NCBI GenBank assembly: GCA_944388635.1
Contig: CALXJN010000118.1
Location: forward strand, 1-9,031
DNA: 9,031 nt
Source: an uncultured Clostridia bacterium
GTDB lineage: Bacteria > Bacillota > Clostridia > TANB77 > CAG-508
Direction of reading: 5' to 3'
Shown here in pieces: positions 7,538-9,031 of this stretch (position 1 is its first letter; every line of letters begins with the position of its first letter). The notes beneath the pieces were generated by a model that searched no databases, was not told where the DNA came from, and saw only the letters and a list, made by a program, of their open reading frames with translations. The position numbers and the translations under genes were made by a program.

Positions 7538-8230
7538 TAAGATTTAACCTCCAATGTTTCTTCAGCACTAGATTTTTTCAAATAAAGTGCATTAAGCTCG
7601 TTTGAAGATAAAATTTCTTTTTTCATAAATTTATCATAAGCACAAACTCCAACATATTTAGAAGATACCAAAGTATCTTCTCCGAAAAAAACATCATTTG
7701 TCAAAGAAGATTTTATCACATCTTTATAAAGTATTCCACAATTTCCAACAAAAAATATATTTTTTTTCAAACTGCCTAAAACTGCCAATAAATCATTAAT
7801 AGAGCCAAAGCTAAAATCATGAATTTTTATATAATTTTCATTAGGCTTTTCAAAAATTGAAAAATATATATTATCATGTTTTGCATCAATCATTGAGCAA
7901 ATATATGAATCATCTTCGTCTAATGTATATGCTAAGGCTTCAAGAGAAGATACAGCTATACAAGGTTTGTTTTTCACATCACAAAAAGCTTTAATTGTTG
8001 CAAGTCCAATTCTAATACCTGTAAAAGAACCGAGGACCATTATCTACAGCAAATAAATCTATGTCATCTAAAGTCAAGTTTGTTTCTTTAAGGAGCTTAT
8101 CAATTAAAGGCATTAAAGCTTCAGAATGATTTTTTACAGAAGATTCTTTTAATTCTAATATTAAATTATTATCCTCTAAAATTGATACAGAAGCAATATC
8201 ACAAGAAGTCTCGATAGCTAAAATATTCAT
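7537..8230 (-). CDS. tsaB: TsaB, t6A tRNA-modification subunit, with one +1 shift at CGG
   Basis: TsaB is the inactive ASKHA-fold partner of TsaD; with TsaE it makes N6-threonylcarbamoyladenosine at position 37 of tRNAs reading ANN codons. It starts MNILAIETSCDIASVSIL, the typical opening, and has KNHSEALMPLIDKLL. The frame meets CGG at 8032-8030 (codon 67) and would stop six codons on. Skipping the C gives VDNGP-G-SFTGIRIGLATIKAF, the most conserved stretch of the family. The remainder (VSSLEALAYTL, MIDAKHDNIYFSIF) follows to the TAA at 7539-7537. Total is about 230 residues, normal for TsaB, and the span is 3n+1 bases. It begins 16 bases after tsaE and overlaps rimI by one base. A ribosome site AAAGGA lies around the tsaE stop. 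Confidence 0.93.
8030..8032 (-). other. In-frame CGG +1 shift site of tsaB
   Basis: AAT GGT CCT CGG T: skipping C8032 gives GGT CCT GGT TCT TTT ACA GGT, that is GPGSFTG. This is the only site of the seven where the fourth base is T rather than A, so the event is not tied to GGA. Confidence 0.92.
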
Positions 8231-8246
8231 AAAACTAAAAATCCTT

Positions 8247-8664
8247 TCATTTTATTGTTATAATTCGTTTATTCTCATCAGAACTATCTTTCTCAAAATC
8301 AATAAAAATAGTATTTTTTGGAAGAATATTTTTTATGATTTCACCCCATTCAATTATGCAGATACCATTTCCAAAATATTCATCTCCACCAATATTTATA
8401 AAATCATCTTCGTTTTCTAATCTATAAACATCAAAATGATAGATAGAAATAATATCATTTTTATATTCATTAACAATAGTAAATGTTGGGCTAGAAATTT
8501 CAGCATCAAGTCCAAAAAATTCTAAAATGCCTTGAGTAAATTTAGTTTTGCCAGAACCTAAATCTCCGATTTAGCACAACAATGCTATTTGAATTCAAAG
8601 ATTTAGCAAAATTTTTTGCAAAACTAATTGTGTCATATTCACTTTTTGAAATGTATTTCTCCAT
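8247..8664 (-). CDS. tsaE: TsaE, t6A-complex ATPase, with one +1 shift at CGG
   Basis: TsaE is the small P-loop ATPase that drives the TsaB-TsaD cycle in t6A synthesis. ATG 8664 has AGAGG at 8675-8671, six bases upstream. The protein opens MEKYISKSEYDTISFAKNFAKSL and reaches VVLN, where codon 33 is CGG (8568-8566). Unshifted, it stops eight codons later. Skipping the C gives LN-G-DLGSGKTKFTQG, so the restored residue is the first glycine of the Walker A motif (G33-T40). Then follow the family signatures SSPTFTIVNEY (about 58-67), HFDVYRL (about 76-82), EYF and CIIEWGE (about 102-108), ending in TGA at 8249-8247. Repaired length is 138 residues, normal for TsaE, in a span of 3n+1 bases. A CGA codon near the end is read as Arg. 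First gene of the operon tsaE-tsaB-rimI-Lon-like. Confidence 0.93.
8566..8568 (-). other. In-frame CGG +1 shift site of tsaE
   Basis: GTG CTA AAT CGG A: skipping C8568 gives AAT GGA GAT TTA GGT TCT GGC AAA ACT, that is N-GDLGSGKT. Without the skip the protein would end before Walker A and have no ATPase function. Confidence 0.92.
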
Positions 8665-8695
8665 TATTTACCTCTAAAAATTTACATTATTAGAC

Positions 8696-8724
8696 AGTAT
8701 ATCATAAAAGATAAGAAAAGTAAA
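8696..8724 (-). promoter_or_regulatory. Promoter of the tsaE-tsaB-rimI-Lon-like operon
   Basis: On the - strand TTTACT (8724-8719) and TATACT (8701-8696) are separated by 17 bases. The predicted start is near 8689, about 25 bases before ATG 8664. Confidence 0.6.
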
Positions 8725-8757
8725 CAAAAAATATACTTTTTAAAACATTGAAAAATA

Positions 8758-8786
8758 TTGAATTATATATTGCTTCATGATATACT
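8758..8786 (+). promoter_or_regulatory. Promoter of the DUF368 gene
   Basis: TTGAAT (8758-8763), a 17-base spacer and TATACT (8781-8786) sit about 60 bases before the start codon. A second, weaker pair (TTGTTA 8786-8791, TAATAT 8808-8813) is also present. The intergenic space 8665-8847 holds nothing else that I can support. Confidence 0.55.
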
Positions 8787-8847
8787 TGTTATAGTTTTTA
8801 GCAAATTTAATATACATCTATAAAAAAGAAATTTATGGAGGTAAAAA

Positions 8848-9031
8848 ATGCTTAATTTTTTTAAAGGAATTATTGTGGGAATAGGTGGCATAGCACCTGG
8901 GCTTAGTGGAAGTGTTTTACTTGTAATTTTAGGTTTGTATCAAAAAACAATATCAGCAATAGGAACACTATTTAAAAATTTTAAAAAGAATGTAATCTTT
9001 TTATTCCCACTAGTTATGGGATTTGGAGTCG
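8848..9031 (+). CDS. DUF368 membrane protein, N-terminal part (cut by window end)
   Basis: Sixty-one codons are visible. ATG 8848 follows GGAGG (8837-8841) at six bases. The sequence FFKGIIVGIGGIAPGLSGSVLLVILGLYQKTI matches the N-terminal signature of DUF368 proteins, which have a G-x-x-PG-x-SG motif in a re-entrant or membrane segment. Another hydrophobic stretch (NVIFLFPLVMGFGV) begins at the window end. Some DUF368 proteins (PopT) have been reported to return undecaprenyl phosphate to the inner membrane face for reuse in wall synthesis. That role is transferred here by family only. No in-frame CGG in the visible part. Confidence 0.85.
   Translation, partial: MLNFFKGIIVGIGGIAPGLSGSVLLVILGLYQKTISAIGTLFKNFKKNVIFLFPLVMGFGV

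Noticed and set aside
1464..8568. Five genes as pseudogenes or victims of random sequencing error
   Set aside because: All breaks are the same one-base type, in the same codon phase, on the coding strand, before Gly codons. Random decay or homopolymer error would give mixed indels and stops. Raw reads are still needed to exclude a systematic artefact fully.

Overview
This is an AT-rich window from what looks like a low-GC Firmicute (Clostridia-like or a related uncultivated gut lineage). The evidence is a Firmicutes-type LexA, strong AGGAGG-like ribosome binding sites, TTGACA/TATAAT promoters, a SpoVB-like flippase, the MEP-pathway enzyme Dxs and the tsaE-tsaB-rimI t6A/acetyltransferase cluster. 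No database search was possible; family calls rest on motifs recognised by eye.

Layout: 1-180 holds a terminator-like hairpin and copy 1 of a structured repeat. A SpoVB-like membrane flippase runs leftward (1708-185), divergent from lexA (1831-2487, rightward). lexA is followed by its terminator, another hairpin and repeat copy 2 (2561-2650). dxs runs rightward (2798-4655) into a bidirectional terminator. It converges on a leftward operon read in the order tsaE (8664-8247), tsaB (8230-7537), rimI (7537-7111) and a Lon-family AAA+ protease (7063-4670). Divergent from tsaE is the start of a DUF368 membrane protein (8848 to the window end).

The outstanding feature is at the translation level. 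Five of the seven complete genes (spoVB-like, dxs, rimI, tsaB, tsaE) appear frameshifted, and every shift is the same event: an in-frame CGG codon whose C must be skipped so that the next three bases, GGN, are read as glycine. There are seven such sites: three in spoVB-like and one in each of the others. Skipping the C restores a full-length protein of normal family size each time. In dxs, rimI, tsaB and tsaE the restored glycine is a hallmark residue: Dxs DVGHQ, RimI RxxGxG, TsaB GPGSFTG, and the first Gly of the TsaE Walker A motif. I found no in-frame CGG that is read as arginine in any gene, whereas CGT, CGC and CGA are read as arginine normally. The two complete genes without an in-frame CGG (lexA, Lon-like) are intact. 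This fits a lineage in which CGG lost its tRNA and now works as a +1 shift, or a CGGN quadruplet read as Gly. It fits random decay or sequencing error much less well, though raw reads and the tRNA set must decide.

How the genes relate: TsaE and TsaB (with TsaC and TsaD elsewhere) make t6A37 on ANN-decoding tRNAs; RimI acetylates protein N termini; the Lon-like protease probably handles protein quality control. LexA controls the SOS response, Dxs starts isoprenoid synthesis, and the SpoVB-like and DUF368 proteins belong to families of envelope lipid-carrier or flippase membrane proteins.
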